A DNA stretch of 47,921 nt from Hominimerdicola alba (GCF_900112155.1 NZ_FOKQ01000014.1:1-47921), one strand, 5' to 3'; shown: positions 31,773 through 40,618, counted from the stretch's first letter. Program-made: numbers and translations. Notes: a model not told the origin generated them from the letters alone.

Positions 31773-32566
31773 ATGAAAAACACAGCTCTTATCACAGATT
31801 CGACAGGCGGACTCGGCTCCTGCTTCGTGAAGATTAACGCTCAGACAGGCAGTGATCTCATTCTTGTAGGACAGAACGAAGCAAAGCTCCTCGCTCAGAA
31901 AAAAGAAGTTGAGGAAAAGTACAAAGTAACAGTACAGACGATAGTCGCAAATCTGACCGATGCCGAACAAGTTGATAACATCTACAACACCTGCAAGCAA
32001 AACGGCTGGGAGATAGAATATCTCATCAACAACGCAGGCTTCGGCGGTCAGGGTGATTTTCCCGTGAACGTACAATGGAACAGGATATTTCCATGATCGA
32101 GGTCAATATCCTTGCTCCCACACGGCTCTGCAAGCTGTTTCTGCCCGATTTTATCAAGCGAGGACATGGCAAGGTGCTGAATGTTTCTTCAACCGCTGCT
32201 ACGATGCCCGGACCGCTTCAGGCAGTCTACTACGCAACCAAGTCCTATGTTACAAGCTGGTCAAATGCACTTTGGCGTGAGCTGAAAGGCACAGGAGTAA
32301 CAGTAACCGCACTTATGCCCGGTGCTATGAAAACAGGCTTTGCCAACGCAGGCGGTCTGTCGGATACCAAGCTGTTCGCTAACGCCGTTGATCCGTACAA
32401 AGTTGCACAGGACGGATATAATGGCATGATGAAGGGCAAGCTGAATGTCACTTTGGGCTTACCCGGCTGGCAGACACCGATGATAAAGCTGGCTCCGCTG
32501 TTCCATAAGAAAGCTATGCTAAACTTTGTTTACGATCAGCAGATCGCAGGAAGTGCCAAGAAGTGA
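31773..32566 (+). pseudogene. Short-chain dehydrogenase/reductase, single-base frameshift
   Basis: ATG 31773 after GGAGGTATCTACT begins a classical SDR: TDSTGGLGSCF near the cofactor site and LINNAGFGGQGDF with the structural NNAG. At about 32058-32062 (TTTTCCCGTGAAC) the frame is lost. Restoring one base gives GDF then RERTMEQDISMIEVN and the remaining enzyme: VLNVSSTAATMPG (Ser), VYYATKSYV (Tyr-x-x-x-Lys) and a complete C-terminus ending at 32566. All catalytic residues are intact, so the break is recent or a sequencing error in the CCC run. The AraC gene follows. Confidence 0.88.
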
Positions 32567-32595
32567 TTGCTTTTCAAAGAAAAATATGGTATCCT
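32567..32595 (+). promoter_or_regulatory. Possible promoter of the AraC gene
   Basis: TTGCTT (32567-32572) and TATCCT (32590-32595) with 17 bases between, right after the SDR stop. It would give the AraC gene expression independent of the SDR. Confidence 0.5.
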
Positions 32596-32615
32596 ATTTA
32601 CAGAGGTGATGCCCG

Positions 32616-33593
32616 ATGAAACGCTTTATCATAGACGGTAGATATGTCGAACTTCTAAAACACTATCACATCAGCCTTGAGGAGATACTGAGGAAAACCG
32701 AGCTGCCCGGAGATGTGTTCAGCCATAAAACGCCCACCATGACCGAGGAGCAGTATTTCCGCTTTATTGAAACTCTCGGAAGCTATGCCACTGATCCGCA
32801 GATGGCGATTCAGATCGCCTGCACGGATAAGATAGAATCATTCTCACCTCCGATATTTGCGTCATATTGCAGTAAAAACGGTCTTGTGTGGATTGAACGC
32901 CTTGCACGGTATAAGGCTTTGATCGGACCGATGAGACTTATTCTCACCAAAACGGAGGATACGCTCATCGTTGAGCTGACAACCGCACAGGGACACCCTC
33001 TACCGCAGTTCCTCGCAGAAACGGAAACAGTGTTCCTTGTCAATCTGATACGCAAGGCAACAAAAGAAGAAATAGCTCCCGTTTCGGCAGAGATGATACA
33101 GCCGCCCGACACTAATGATTTTGCGGAATACCTGAAAACGAAAATAACCAAATCGGAGCGAAATGCTGTGACATTCAGCCTTGCAGACCTGACCTTGCCG
33201 TTCATCACCCACGATGAAGCGATGTGGAGCTACTTCGAGCCTGAACTGAACAAACGGCTTGCAGAGCTTGACATAGACGAATCCACCGCCGCAAGAGTGC
33301 GGAGCGCTTTGACTGAGCTTTTGCCCGGCGGTGCTTGCAGTATCGAAGATGTTGCCGAAAAGATCGGTCTGTCAAAACGCACTCTGCAAAGAAAGCTGTC
33401 TGAGGAGAACACTACCTTTCAGATACAGCACAACAGCGTTCGGGAGATGCTCGCCAAGCACTATATCCGAAACACCGATATGACCACTAATGATATTGCT
33501 TTTCTGCTGGGGTATCAGGAGATAAACTCGTTTATCAGAGCTTTCAGCCTTTGGACGGGCGAAAGCATCAGTGAATACAGAAATCATAAATAA
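32616..33593 (+). CDS. AraC-family transcriptional regulator (Arabinose_bd/OruR type)
   Basis: 325 residues, ATG after CAGAGGTGATGCCCG. The N-terminal 200 residues resemble the Arabinose_bd domain of OruR/ArgR-like regulators (LEEILRKTELPGDVF, EQYFRFIETLGSYA, PPIFASYCSKNGL). The C-terminal 90 residues carry two HTH motifs: SIEDVAEKIGLSKRTLQRKL and TNDIAFLLGYQEINSFIRAF. In other Firmicutes this regulator type sits beside an SDR like the one upstream, which suggests a shared pathway. The ligand is unknown. The gene looks intact although the SDR is broken. Confidence 0.92.
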   Translation: MKRFIIDGRYVELLKHYHISLEEILRKTELPGDVFSHKTPTMTEEQYFRFIETLGSYATDPQMAIQIACTDKIESFSPPIFASYCSKNGLVWIERLARYKALIGPMRLILTKTEDTLIVELTTAQGHPLPQFLAETETVFLVNLIRKATKEEIAPVSAEMIQPPDTNDFAEYLKTKITKSERNAVTFSLADLTLPFITHDEAMWSYFEPELNKRLAELDIDESTAARVRSALTELLPGGACSIEDVAEKIGLSKRTLQRKLSEENTTFQIQHNSVREMLAKHYIRNTDMTTNDIAFLLGYQEINSFIRAFSLWTGESISEYRNHK

Positions 33594-33599
33594 TGAAAC

Positions 33600-33627
33600 A
33601 CCGCACAGGGGGTTCTCCTTGTGCGGT
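33600..33627 (+). terminator. Probable terminator of the AraC gene
   Basis: ACCGCACAGGG pairs with CCTTGTGCGGT (one mismatch), starting 6 bases after the stop. The following sequence is only moderately T-rich. Confidence 0.55.
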
Positions 33628-33924
33628 ATATTTCTGTTCACAACATTGAGTACACCCGGTTCAAGTCTCGTGAAATGTACAAACTATCGTACTAATACAA
33701 ATTGACAACCCCGTAAAAAAGTGACATAATTAAGGAAATCAATTGTGGACGTCGGGATGTTTTATCATTTCTTCACACTCACGGTTTATCAGCCTTTGCA
33801 GGATATCTTGCGGGAAACGTTATTAGTGCAGCTCATAGTATATTGTTTTCGTTATCATAGCATAAACAAAGGACTACGTCCCCCATAATCGGAAGAAATA
33901 GCCCTTATCTTCTGTATCATAAGT
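33628..33924. other. Gene-free stretch with an orphan promoter
   Basis: No ORF with a ribosome site is visible. Apart from the promoter at 33702-33730 nothing is recognised. It separates the AraC gene from the 3' end of the histidine kinase gene. Confidence 0.35.
33702..33730 (+). promoter_or_regulatory. Orphan sigma-A promoter
   Basis: TTGACA (33702-33707) and CATAAT (33725-33730) with 17 bases between, facing right. No gene follows on this strand for more than 7 kb; the transcript would run antisense into the histidine kinase gene or be a small RNA. Confidence 0.55.
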
Positions 33925-35391
33925 CTATCCGATCAATGTCATGTTCAGCGTGATGCGGAAAACGCTCCCTTTGCCGATCTCCGACTCCGAACCGCACACA
34001 CCGCCATGCTGAATGACGATCTGCTTCACGATAGCAAGTCCTAAGCCCGACACGCCCTTTCCGTTGCGCTGACGATTGGTATAGTATTTATCCCAAATAC
34101 GTTCAAGCTCTTCGGAAGCGATACCCTCGCCGTGATCCGCTATCTCGATTATCGCTTTCACGTTTTCGGCTTTCAGAGTGACGCCGACCCATTTATCGGA
34201 ACCGATATGCCTCACAGCATTGTCAACGAGATTATATACCGTCCTCATCAGCCTTGACGAATTGCCCGATACAAATATGCCTTCCGCTATGCTCCGCTCA
34301 AAAGTATATCCGTCCTTTTCATAAAGACTCTCAAAGCTGTCGGTAACAGTCCCGACAATTTCGCTCAGATCAACATTCGTCATCACAGCTTCGGTATCCG
34401 TCATCTGTAATTCCGAGTATTCGAGTATCTCGTTCACGAGTGCAGTCAGTCTGTCCGTTTCCCTCACGATTACCGCTACGTCCTCGGCGCACTGGACTTC
34501 GTCCTCATGGGAGATATCCCGTATCATCTCGGCATAGCCCTTTATCATGGTGAGCGGCGTCCGCAGATCATGAGAAACATTCGCAAGCAGTTCGTTCTGG
34601 AATTGCTTATTTTTTCTGAGCTTTTCATCGGTTCTGTCAAGCGTGTCGTTAAGGTCGTCAATCTCGGAGCAGAAGCCCTTGTGATAGTCGACGTTTTCCG
34701 CACTCTCGCCCAATGTGTGAGCCTTTTGGTTAAGCTGTGAGATAGGTCGGGAAAAACGTCTCGACATAAACCACGCAAGCACAAAGCCCACACCCACCGA
34801 AAGAAGTGTGACTATTATCAGCTGAATACGAATGATACGCGCTGCCGAACCGACCGCGTTCAGGTTCGTTCCGAGGTAGAGTATCGCCTTTTCTCCGCTG
34901 CTGCCGTAGTCGATATATTTGCCAAAGAAATACATCTGCTCGGTTTTCATTTCCGCACTTCCGCTGTCGGAGGAAGAAAGCTTCCGAAGAAAATCCTCGT
35001 AATTATCGGGAAGCTCTCTATAATGCTGCTGCCCTTTCCGAAGTTTTCTGCCGCCCTTTATCTGCTGAAAGTCCTCGTCATCATCTGCTGAATGTTTGTG
35101 TCCCTTCTTGTACTCGTCGGCTGAATAGAGGATATTCCCCTCCGTATCGATGACGTATACAAGCAGCGAATTGTTGATCGATATATCGTCAAGCGCCTCG
35201 CTCATATCGCCGTCCAAGCAGAACGACGTTATCTTATCGGCAGCGGACTTTGTGTTCCCGATGACCATGCTGTTATAGAAGTTCTGCAAAAAAACCGTTT
35301 GCAAAAGCCAAAGCACCGTGAAGATGACCGCCGTAAAAAACATAAAATATATCAGCAGTTTCTTTCTGAAGGAACTTGCTTTATGCTTCAA
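33925..35391 (-). CDS. Sensor histidine kinase (OmpR partner)
   Basis: 488 residues. The first transmembrane segment is at about 11-33, an outer domain of about 150 residues is followed by a second segment at 188-207, then HAMP (208-260). The phosphoacceptor H274 lies in NVSHDLRTPLTMIKGYAEMI. The ATPase domain has the N box NLVDNAVRHIG, DHGEGI and SGLGLAIVKQ. The outer domain has a very charged stretch, KGHKHSADDDEDFQQIKGGR. The start is a TTG at 35391 that overlaps the response regulator end by 11 bases; the next ATG would delete the first membrane segment. The signal sensed is unknown. Confidence 0.92.
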   Translation of the reverse strand: MKHKASSFRKKLLIYFMFFTAVIFTVLWLLQTVFLQNFYNSMVIGNTKSAADKITSFCLDGDMSEALDDISINNSLLVYVIDTEGNILYSADEYKKGHKHSADDDEDFQQIKGGRKLRKGQQHYRELPDNYEDFLRKLSSSDSGSAEMKTEQMYFFGKYIDYGSSGEKAILYLGTNLNAVGSAARIIRIQLIIVTLLSVGVGFVLAWFMSRRFSRPISQLNQKAHTLGESAENVDYHKGFCSEIDDLNDTLDRTDEKLRKNKQFQNELLANVSHDLRTPLTMIKGYAEMIRDISHEDEVQCAEDVAVIVRETDRLTALVNEILEYSELQMTDTEAVMTNVDLSEIVGTVTDSFESLYEKDGYTFERSIAEGIFVSGNSSRLMRTVYNLVDNAVRHIGSDKWVGVTLKAENVKAIIEIADHGEGIASEELERIWDKYYTNRQRNGKGVSGLGLAIVKQIVIQHGGVCGSESEIGKGSVFRITLNMTLIG

Positions 35392-36055
35392 ACTTATACC
35401 CCACCCCTCTTACCGACTTGATACAATTGCGAGCCGTGCCGAGTTTGTTTCGTAACAGCTTTATCTGCCAGTCCACCGTGCGGTCAACGCCGAAGCTGTC
35501 ATAGCCCCATACCTCGTTGAGTATCTTATCACGGGATAACACTGCGCCGCGGTTGTTCACAAAAAGCATAAGCAAGGCAAACTCCTTTGCAGTAAGCTCG
35601 CTTTTTACGCCGTCAACAGTTACAGTTATCCCGAAGGTATCTATCTCAAGCCCGCCGATGATTATTTTGCCGTTATCGGTATCGGGCGTATATATCCGGC
35701 TGCGGCTGAGTACCGCCTTTATCCTCGCCATAAGTTCCATAGGCGAAAAAGGCTTTGTAACGTAATCGTCAACGCCCACCTCAAAGCCGAACAGCTTGTC
35801 AAATTCCGTACCCCTCGCCGAAAGCATTATCACGGGAATGTCCTTGAACTCCTTTATCTTCTTGCAGGCTGTAAAGCCGTCGGTATCCGGCATCATAACG
35901 TCCATGATGATAATGTCGAAATCTTCTTTCTGACAAGCTTCGATAGCTTGTCTGCCGTCTTCGGCTGTCATGACTTCGTAGCCCTCACGCTTTGCATAAC
36001 GGCTTATTAGCGTGATAATATCGGGTTCGTCATCGACCATAAGTATTTTTGACAT
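35381..36055 (-). CDS. OmpR-family response regulator
   Basis: 224 residues, ATG 36055 after GCAGGAGGTGTGCT. Receiver domain: acidic pair D8-D9 (MVDDEPDI), phosphoacceptor D52 in IIIMDVMMPDTDG, and KPFSPMELMARIKAV. C-terminal winged helix: LTAKEFALLMLFVNNRGAVL, LNEVWGYDSFGVDRTVDWQI, VRGVGYKFEA. It acts with the kinase encoded directly downstream. No dedicated target gene is obvious in the window; the iron-sulfur operon just upstream ends in the terminator that contains this gene's promoter. Confidence 0.94.
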   Translation of the reverse strand: MSKILMVDDEPDIITLISRYAKREGYEVMTAEDGRQAIEACQKEDFDIIIMDVMMPDTDGFTACKKIKEFKDIPVIMLSARGTEFDKLFGFEVGVDDYVTKPFSPMELMARIKAVLSRSRIYTPDTDNGKIIIGGLEIDTFGITVTVDGVKSELTAKEFALLMLFVNNRGAVLSRDKILNEVWGYDSFGVDRTVDWQIKLLRNKLGTARNCIKSVRGVGYKFEA

Positions 36056-36083
36056 AGCACACCTCCTGCATCATGTTCATACC

Positions 36084-36112
36084 ATTATACACGAAAAATG
36101 CTTCCTTGTAAA
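36084..36112 (-). promoter_or_regulatory. Sigma-A promoter of the two-component operon
   Basis: On the minus strand, TTTACA (36112-36107) and TATAAT (36089-36084) with 17 bases between. The -35 sits in the loop of the preceding terminator hairpin. Confidence 0.78.
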
Positions 36113-36129
36113 GTGCAAAGAAGCATTTT
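36094..36129 (-). terminator. Terminator of the iron-sulfur operon
   Basis: On the minus strand AAAATGCTTC pairs with GAAGCATTTT and TTTTTC follows. It starts 8 bases after the stop of the last operon gene and overlaps the next promoter. Confidence 0.8.
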
Positions 36130-36136
36130 CAGCTTA

Positions 36137-36649
36137 TCAGCCATATAGTGAATAATACTCGCTTTGTGCAGCACTTTGCTTTCTTGCACCGTTCATACAT
36201 CTTGGATTCAGCAGTGAGCAGCCGTGTCGGCAGCCGCCGCATTTGAGCTTACCAAGATATTCTTCCAGTGTAGGAGCATCAGATGCTTCGGTGCTTTCCT
36301 CAATCTGCTGTTCTTCCTCCTCATACACAGGTTCAGTCTGCTCCGTTATGATCTCATCTGGAACTTCTTCGGGAGTTTCAGTCTGAACATCAGTGCCTTC
36401 TTTGGTAGTGACTTCAGTTTCTGTAGTTCTGTGCTTTCTGTTATGCCTTTCTGATGATGTGTTTGTGGTCAGCTCAGTCGTAACGGATTCAGTAACTGTC
36501 GTTGAGACAACCGTTGTCTCATTTTCAATAATTTCTGTATCTTCAAATGACTCTGATGATGCAGGTATGTTTATTCCGTGAACTGTGCCATATGCCAGAC
36601 ATATAACAGAATACACTGCTGCAATTGCAGATAAAGTTTTCTTTCTCAT
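36137..36649 (-). CDS. Exported protein with Thr/Glu-rich linker and C-terminal Cys4 motif
   Basis: 170 residues from ATG 36649, overlapping the upstream stop by ATGA. A hydrophobic N-terminus (about 5-27) acts as signal or anchor. Residues 30-125 are a low-complexity Thr/Val/Glu linker. The C-terminus holds C137-x2-C140-x3-C144-x6-C151 in LKCGGCRHGCSLLNPRCMNG, followed by RKQSAAQSEYYSLYG. The spacing suggests an iron-sulfur or other metal site displayed outside the membrane. It ends an operon with a membrane polyferredoxin and a dehydratase-type enzyme, so an electron-transfer or redox-sensing role is plausible. I do not recognise a named family. Confidence 0.7.
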   Translation of the reverse strand: MRKKTLSAIAAVYSVICLAYGTVHGINIPASSESFEDTEIIENETTVVSTTVTESVTTELTTNTSSERHNRKHRTTETEVTTKEGTDVQTETPEEVPDEIITEQTEPVYEEEEQQIEESTEASDAPTLEEYLGKLKCGGCRHGCSLLNPRCMNGARKQSAAQSEYYSLYG

Positions 36650-37347
36650 AAAGCCATGACCTCCTTTATCAGCCCGACTGCAAATACAGCTATGAGCAGC
36701 AGATAGCAGCCAAGTCTGAACCATGTAAGATACTGCGGTATTTCTTTCCGCATTTTCTTTGCAAGCACTCCCGAAAGCAGCATGATGAAAAGCGCAGGAG
36801 AAACAGTGCTTGCAAGGGAGAAAACTGCTCCGAGTATCGCTGCAAAGCCAACAGGCAAAGTTGCCGCATAGCCTGTTATCAGTATCAGCGGAGCACAGGG
36901 CGATATGCCGTAGCCAAAGCCCATGCTTATCAATGCGCCGTGATGTGTTTTGTCCTCAGTGAGCTTTTCTGTTTTGTCAGAATTGCACCCTTTGCAGGAT
37001 TTACAGCTGTGGTGTCCGAGTCTTTCCCTTATCCAGCCGATCAGCAGCCACACTCCCATAACGAGCATAACTGCATCAACGATGACTGCTGCCTTGATTC
37101 CGAATACACTGCCCGTATCGTCGATCACGCTTCCGCCGACAAGTGATGCTGCACAGCATAACAGAATAACTGCAAGAAACTTCCCGAAAAAGAAATCAAG
37201 AAATGCCCTGACCGATTGCTTTACATCTTTTGTGTGCGTGGTAAGATAGCCATACAGCGCGGCACTTATCCCCGACCCGCAGCAGGTGCCGCAGCCCATG
37301 CCGACAGAAGCCGCTGCCGTTATACCTGAAAACAGTGTTGTAAACAT
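36646..37347 (-). CDS. TauE/SafE- or CcdA-like multi-pass membrane protein
   Basis: 233 residues, about six membrane segments. An N-terminal cysteine group GMGCGTCCGSG (C19, C22, C23) sits in the first segment, like the redox cysteines of CcdA/DsbD-type electron carriers. A cytoplasmic loop holds HHSCKSCKGCNSD (about 112-124). Repeated YGISPCAPL and VSPALF resemble the proline-containing turns of these transporters. It could pass reducing power across the membrane to the exported Cys4 protein, or export a sulfur compound. Stop and start overlap with the next gene (ATGA), and it starts 4 bases after the activator gene. Confidence 0.75.
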   Translation of the reverse strand: MFTTLFSGITAAASVGMGCGTCCGSGISAALYGYLTTHTKDVKQSVRAFLDFFFGKFLAVILLCCAASLVGGSVIDDTGSVFGIKAAVIVDAVMLVMGVWLLIGWIRERLGHHSCKSCKGCNSDKTEKLTEDKTHHGALISMGFGYGISPCAPLILITGYAATLPVGFAAILGAVFSLASTVSPALFIMLLSGVLAKKMRKEIPQYLTWFRLGCYLLLIAVFAVGLIKEVMAL

Positions 37348-37351
37348 TGCT

Positions 37352-38137
37352 TCACCCTCTTTCGCTCGCTATCAGTGCCGCACCTATCGCACCGTTGAAC
37401 TGCGGATAGGCAGCCACATAAACATCACGCATAAGTTCTTCCTCAAATGCCTTGTGAAGCCCGATATTCAGCGAGCCGCCGCCTGTCATGAGGATATCGC
37501 CGTCCTTTTCGGACTTCTTCATCATCTTGACGATTCGCCTTGCCATCGAGATATGCATGCCCGCTAAGATGTCACGGCGGTCATACTTCCTTGCCACTAA
37601 TGATATGACCTCAGACTGTGCAAACACCACGCAGGTGCTGTTGATGTCGCAGGGATTCTTTGCTTCAAGTGAAAGCGGTCCAACGTTATCAATGGTCGTT
37701 TCGAGTATCTGAGCTATGACTTCCATGAACTTGCCGGTTCCTGCGGCACATTTGTCATTCATACTGAAATTCTTCACCGCGTAATTCTGATCGAGATAGA
37801 TTATCTTCGAGTCCTGCCCACCAATGTCGATTATCATTCCGGGGCGGTAGTCCTTTGGGGCAGTCAGCCGCACTCCGTAGGCATGGGCGGTTATCTCGGA
37901 AATGTCATCATCTGCTAATTCAAGAACCTTTCGGCTGTAACCAGTTGCCATGATATAGCCTATCTCCGATGGGGATATGCCGTTGTTGTCACACAGCTCA
38001 CGGGCAAGCTTACGCGCTGTGCCATCATTGTCGATACCAGTATTTCTCACCATAGTATCTATGACCTCACCGTTTCCAATGAGTGCGGCTTTCAGATAAG
38101 TCGAGCCTCCGTCAAGACCGATATAATACTTACCCAT
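37352..38137 (-). CDS. ATP-dependent activator of 2-hydroxyacyl-CoA dehydratase/DCCP type
   Basis: 261 residues, ASKHA fold of the BcrAD/BadFG/HgdC family: YYIGLDGGSTYLKAALI, IIDIGGQDSKIIYLD, DILMTGGGSLNIGL. The two cysteines that bridge one [4Fe-4S] cluster across the homodimer are present: C130 (NDKCAAGTGKF) and C169 (NSTCVVFAQSEV). It couples ATP hydrolysis to low-potential electron transfer into the partner enzyme. Its ATG shares one base with the stop of the dehydratase-type gene. It is the reductase half of the system at 38137-39447. Confidence 0.93.
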   Translation of the reverse strand: MGKYYIGLDGGSTYLKAALIGNGEVIDTMVRNTGIDNDGTARKLARELCDNNGISPSEIGYIMATGYSRKVLELADDDISEITAHAYGVRLTAPKDYRPGMIIDIGGQDSKIIYLDQNYAVKNFSMNDKCAAGTGKFMEVIAQILETTIDNVGPLSLEAKNPCDINSTCVVFAQSEVISLVARKYDRRDILAGMHISMARRIVKMMKKSEKDGDILMTGGGSLNIGLHKAFEEELMRDVYVAAYPQFNGAIGAALIASERG

Positions 38138-39447
38138 TAAAAATCCCTCCTTGCGGCTGTGTGCTTTTCCGGCTTCTGCCGAAGCTTTATAAGCTCGATG
38201 AACGCCTCTATGCGTATGCGAAGCTGTTCCACATCTTCCTCGTTGTAGTCGCTTTCAAGGCGGATCACAGGTATGCCGAGCTGTCCCAGTTCTTCCTCGA
38301 TGCGCTTGTATTCAAAGTCATATACCAAACAGCCACGCAGAACGTGGTATATCACACCCTGTATCTGATTGTCCCTGATAAGCTGTTTCAGACGGTATAT
38401 CCGCTGTGTATTGTCGGCAAATGTCGGACAGGGACAGGGGCGCAGAGCCTTGTTCGCAAGCGCCCTCATCATGCCGTCGAAGCTGTCGTCAGTTATCACG
38501 GGCGGATCATAAAGACCGCGTTCACCCATACAAGTCTCATCCCCCGCGACTATGCCGCCCATCTCCTCGATCAGAAGCGGTATCTTCATGTTCGGGAAAA
38601 CGATCGGCGAACCTGTCAGCAGTATTCGGGGGAGCTTTTTGTTCGTCACTGTCTGACTGTTCTTTGCACGTTTTTTGAGAGATGCATTCACCGTGTGCAG
38701 AACATCAGCCCATTTTTCAGCGGTCATATAAGCCGAAGCGTTCATTATTGTCATGGCGTGCGTGCCGCGTATCAGGTAGGGGTTCTGCTTTTTGAGCCTT
38801 ATGAACTCCGATAGCTCATACTGCGCCCGACCTGTTTTGCGAAACCCTTCCGCAAGTGTGTTGTATGTTATCTGATTTCCCGTAACATCTTCAAGCCGTG
38901 CCGCCATATCGTAAAGCTGATCTGTAAATTCGTCTATCTCGTCATCTCCCTTTGAAGTCGGTATGTGCATCGTCATGACCTCGCATTTGTCGGCAAGCAT
39001 TCCCGCGATCTTCTTTTTGCAGTCACAGGTCACGGGAACGATCATCAGCGAGCAGTCCTCGTACAGCGGCATAAGTCCCGTATGCTTGAAGCCTGCGACC
39101 GCCTTTACAAGCGGACAGGCATCTCGGGGAGCAATATCGTCTCCCACGAAAAATGCCGTATAATTTCCGCTGCACAGCTTTACAGGTACAGCACCTGCCG
39201 CATATATAAGCTCCGGCGGTGCCATTACGCAGTATGTGCCGATAGTCTTTTGCCCGTGTGGAATATCAATTCCCTGCATATCCACATATATCCGCTCTAA
39301 CGTATCGAGGAACGGCTCCATGCCCTCGGGTGCGCCCGAAAGCTCCTCTATACGGCGTAAATACTTTGCGGCAGTCTGTGTTTCCTTATTGATGAAACGC
39401 TTGTCCTGACGAGCCTTGCGCTCCTGTTCTCTTGCAGTGATGATCAT
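38137..39447 (-). CDS. 2-hydroxyacyl-CoA dehydratase / double-cubane-cluster family protein
   Basis: 436 residues. HgdB/FldC motifs: TIGTYCVMAPPELIYAAGAV, RDACPLVKA, VPVTCDCKKK in the N-terminal domain, and LLTGSPIVFPN, GDETCMGERGLYD, RGCLVYDFEYKRIEEELGQL in the second. Each domain offers three well-placed cysteines (C73/C111/C141 or 143; C306/C338 or 340/C373). With one large subunit beside one activator, this looks like a double-cubane-cluster protein (DCCP) rather than a two-subunit dehydratase, although a broken homologous subunit lies upstream. DCCPs perform ATP-driven reduction of small molecules. The natural substrate here is unknown. Confidence 0.85.
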   Translation of the reverse strand: MIITAREQERKARQDKRFINKETQTAAKYLRRIEELSGAPEGMEPFLDTLERIYVDMQGIDIPHGQKTIGTYCVMAPPELIYAAGAVPVKLCSGNYTAFFVGDDIAPRDACPLVKAVAGFKHTGLMPLYEDCSLMIVPVTCDCKKKIAGMLADKCEVMTMHIPTSKGDDEIDEFTDQLYDMAARLEDVTGNQITYNTLAEGFRKTGRAQYELSEFIRLKKQNPYLIRGTHAMTIMNASAYMTAEKWADVLHTVNASLKKRAKNSQTVTNKKLPRILLTGSPIVFPNMKIPLLIEEMGGIVAGDETCMGERGLYDPPVITDDSFDGMMRALANKALRPCPCPTFADNTQRIYRLKQLIRDNQIQGVIYHVLRGCLVYDFEYKRIEEELGQLGIPVIRLESDYNEEDVEQLRIRIEAFIELIKLRQKPEKHTAARRDF

Positions 39448-39457
39448 ATCAGCCGCC

Positions 39458-40618
39458 TCATTTCTTATCAGTTTTATACCCCGACATAATATCTTTTCTT
39501 GATGAAGTGTAGAGCTTCACTCCCGCACAGGTCAATGTCAGTGCCTTGTCCTCGGGACAGCATTTTATGCACTCACCGCACATTATGCAGTTTGTGTCCG
39601 TAACATCGATCTTTCCGCGCTCGGTATATATCTGTTTTATCCCCATAGGGCAGGCTTCATAGCACGCACCGCATTCGGTGCAGGCTGTGCAGTCCTTTTT
39701 GATGCGAAACAGCGATACCTTGTGGAACAGTCCCACGATATACCCGACAGGGCAGATGTTGCAGAAGAGTCTGCGCTTGAAAAATCCGCCGATAAGCACG
39801 AATATCATGATAAATCCGCTGACGTAAAGACTTGTGCTCATTCCTGCTAGTATGGGCGATACGGCAACAGCAGGGCAGAAATTGCAGAAGTTTCCGCCGA
39901 CAAAACAAAGTCCGATAAAAACGGTCACCATTGCCCATTTAATGGGTGTCAGTGCCGAATACAGCTTTTCGTTTGCTGATATACCATCGGTCTTTGTCTT
40001 TCGGCGTATCTTGTCCATGATGTCCTGAATAAGCCCCATAGGACAGAGAAATCCGCATATCGCCCTACCGAGAAGTATGATGCAAAGCAGAGTGCTTCCA
40101 ACAAATAGAAGTATGCTCTTGATCGGCAGCTCGAACAGCTCATTCAGATGTGAGAGATAGTAGCAGCTCGATTCCGTCATCTGTTCGGTGTTCCACGGAC
40201 AGGACAATATCGGTATGCTGATACTTGACATTTTCAGCCCGAAGATAAGTCCGCCCCATATCATCATGAAGCCGAACACGATCATGACCGCCCAGCGTAT
40301 TATCATGAACGGTACGGGCTTCTGTTTCGGGGCTTTTGAGCTGCTTTTTCTGCCTGCAAAGCGTGAGTAGTTTTTGTCCTTTTTCAGCATGAGTTTTCTG
40401 AGCCATACTGTCATGATGATACCCACCGCCGATAGCCCGATGATAATAAGCAGCGGCGCAAGCGTTTTCAGGTATTCAACAGAAAGAATTTTGTCAAGGC
40501 TCGTTTCGTAGTCATTGACCTCAAACTCGTAGAACGGGAATACAAACGCAAAATATGCGAGCGTTCCCAAAACGATACACGAAACCGCCGTCAATATTAT
40601 CATTTTACGAGTTTTCAT
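39458..40618 (-). CDS. NapH/CcoG-like membrane polyferredoxin
   Basis: 386 residues with five to six membrane segments (about 8-30, 53-70, 107-126, 168-190, 228-250, 265-283). Membrane-side motifs are CGFLCPMGLIQDI and CNICPVGYIVG. Two classical [4Fe-4S] sites follow in the C-terminal domain: CTACTECGACYEACPMG and CIMCGECIKCCPEDKAL. Such proteins feed electrons from quinols or ferredoxin to reductases. The gene sits 10 bases before the dehydratase-type gene, so it may supply electrons to the activator. The ATG overlaps the stop of the truncated upstream gene (ATGA, 40615-40618). Confidence 0.9.
   Translation of the reverse strand: MKTRKMIILTAVSCIVLGTLAYFAFVFPFYEFEVNDYETSLDKILSVEYLKTLAPLLIIIGLSAVGIIMTVWLRKLMLKKDKNYSRFAGRKSSSKAPKQKPVPFMIIRWAVMIVFGFMMIWGGLIFGLKMSSISIPILSCPWNTEQMTESSCYYLSHLNELFELPIKSILLFVGSTLLCIILLGRAICGFLCPMGLIQDIMDKIRRKTKTDGISANEKLYSALTPIKWAMVTVFIGLCFVGGNFCNFCPAVAVSPILAGMSTSLYVSGFIMIFVLIGGFFKRRLFCNICPVGYIVGLFHKVSLFRIKKDCTACTECGACYEACPMGIKQIYTERGKIDVTDTNCIMCGECIKCCPEDKALTLTCAGVKLYTSSRKDIMSGYKTDKK

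Noticed and set aside
33640-33680. GGTTCAAGTC, a tRNA T-loop-like string
   Set aside because: The flanking bases do not form a T-stem and no acceptor, D or anticodon arm can be drawn.
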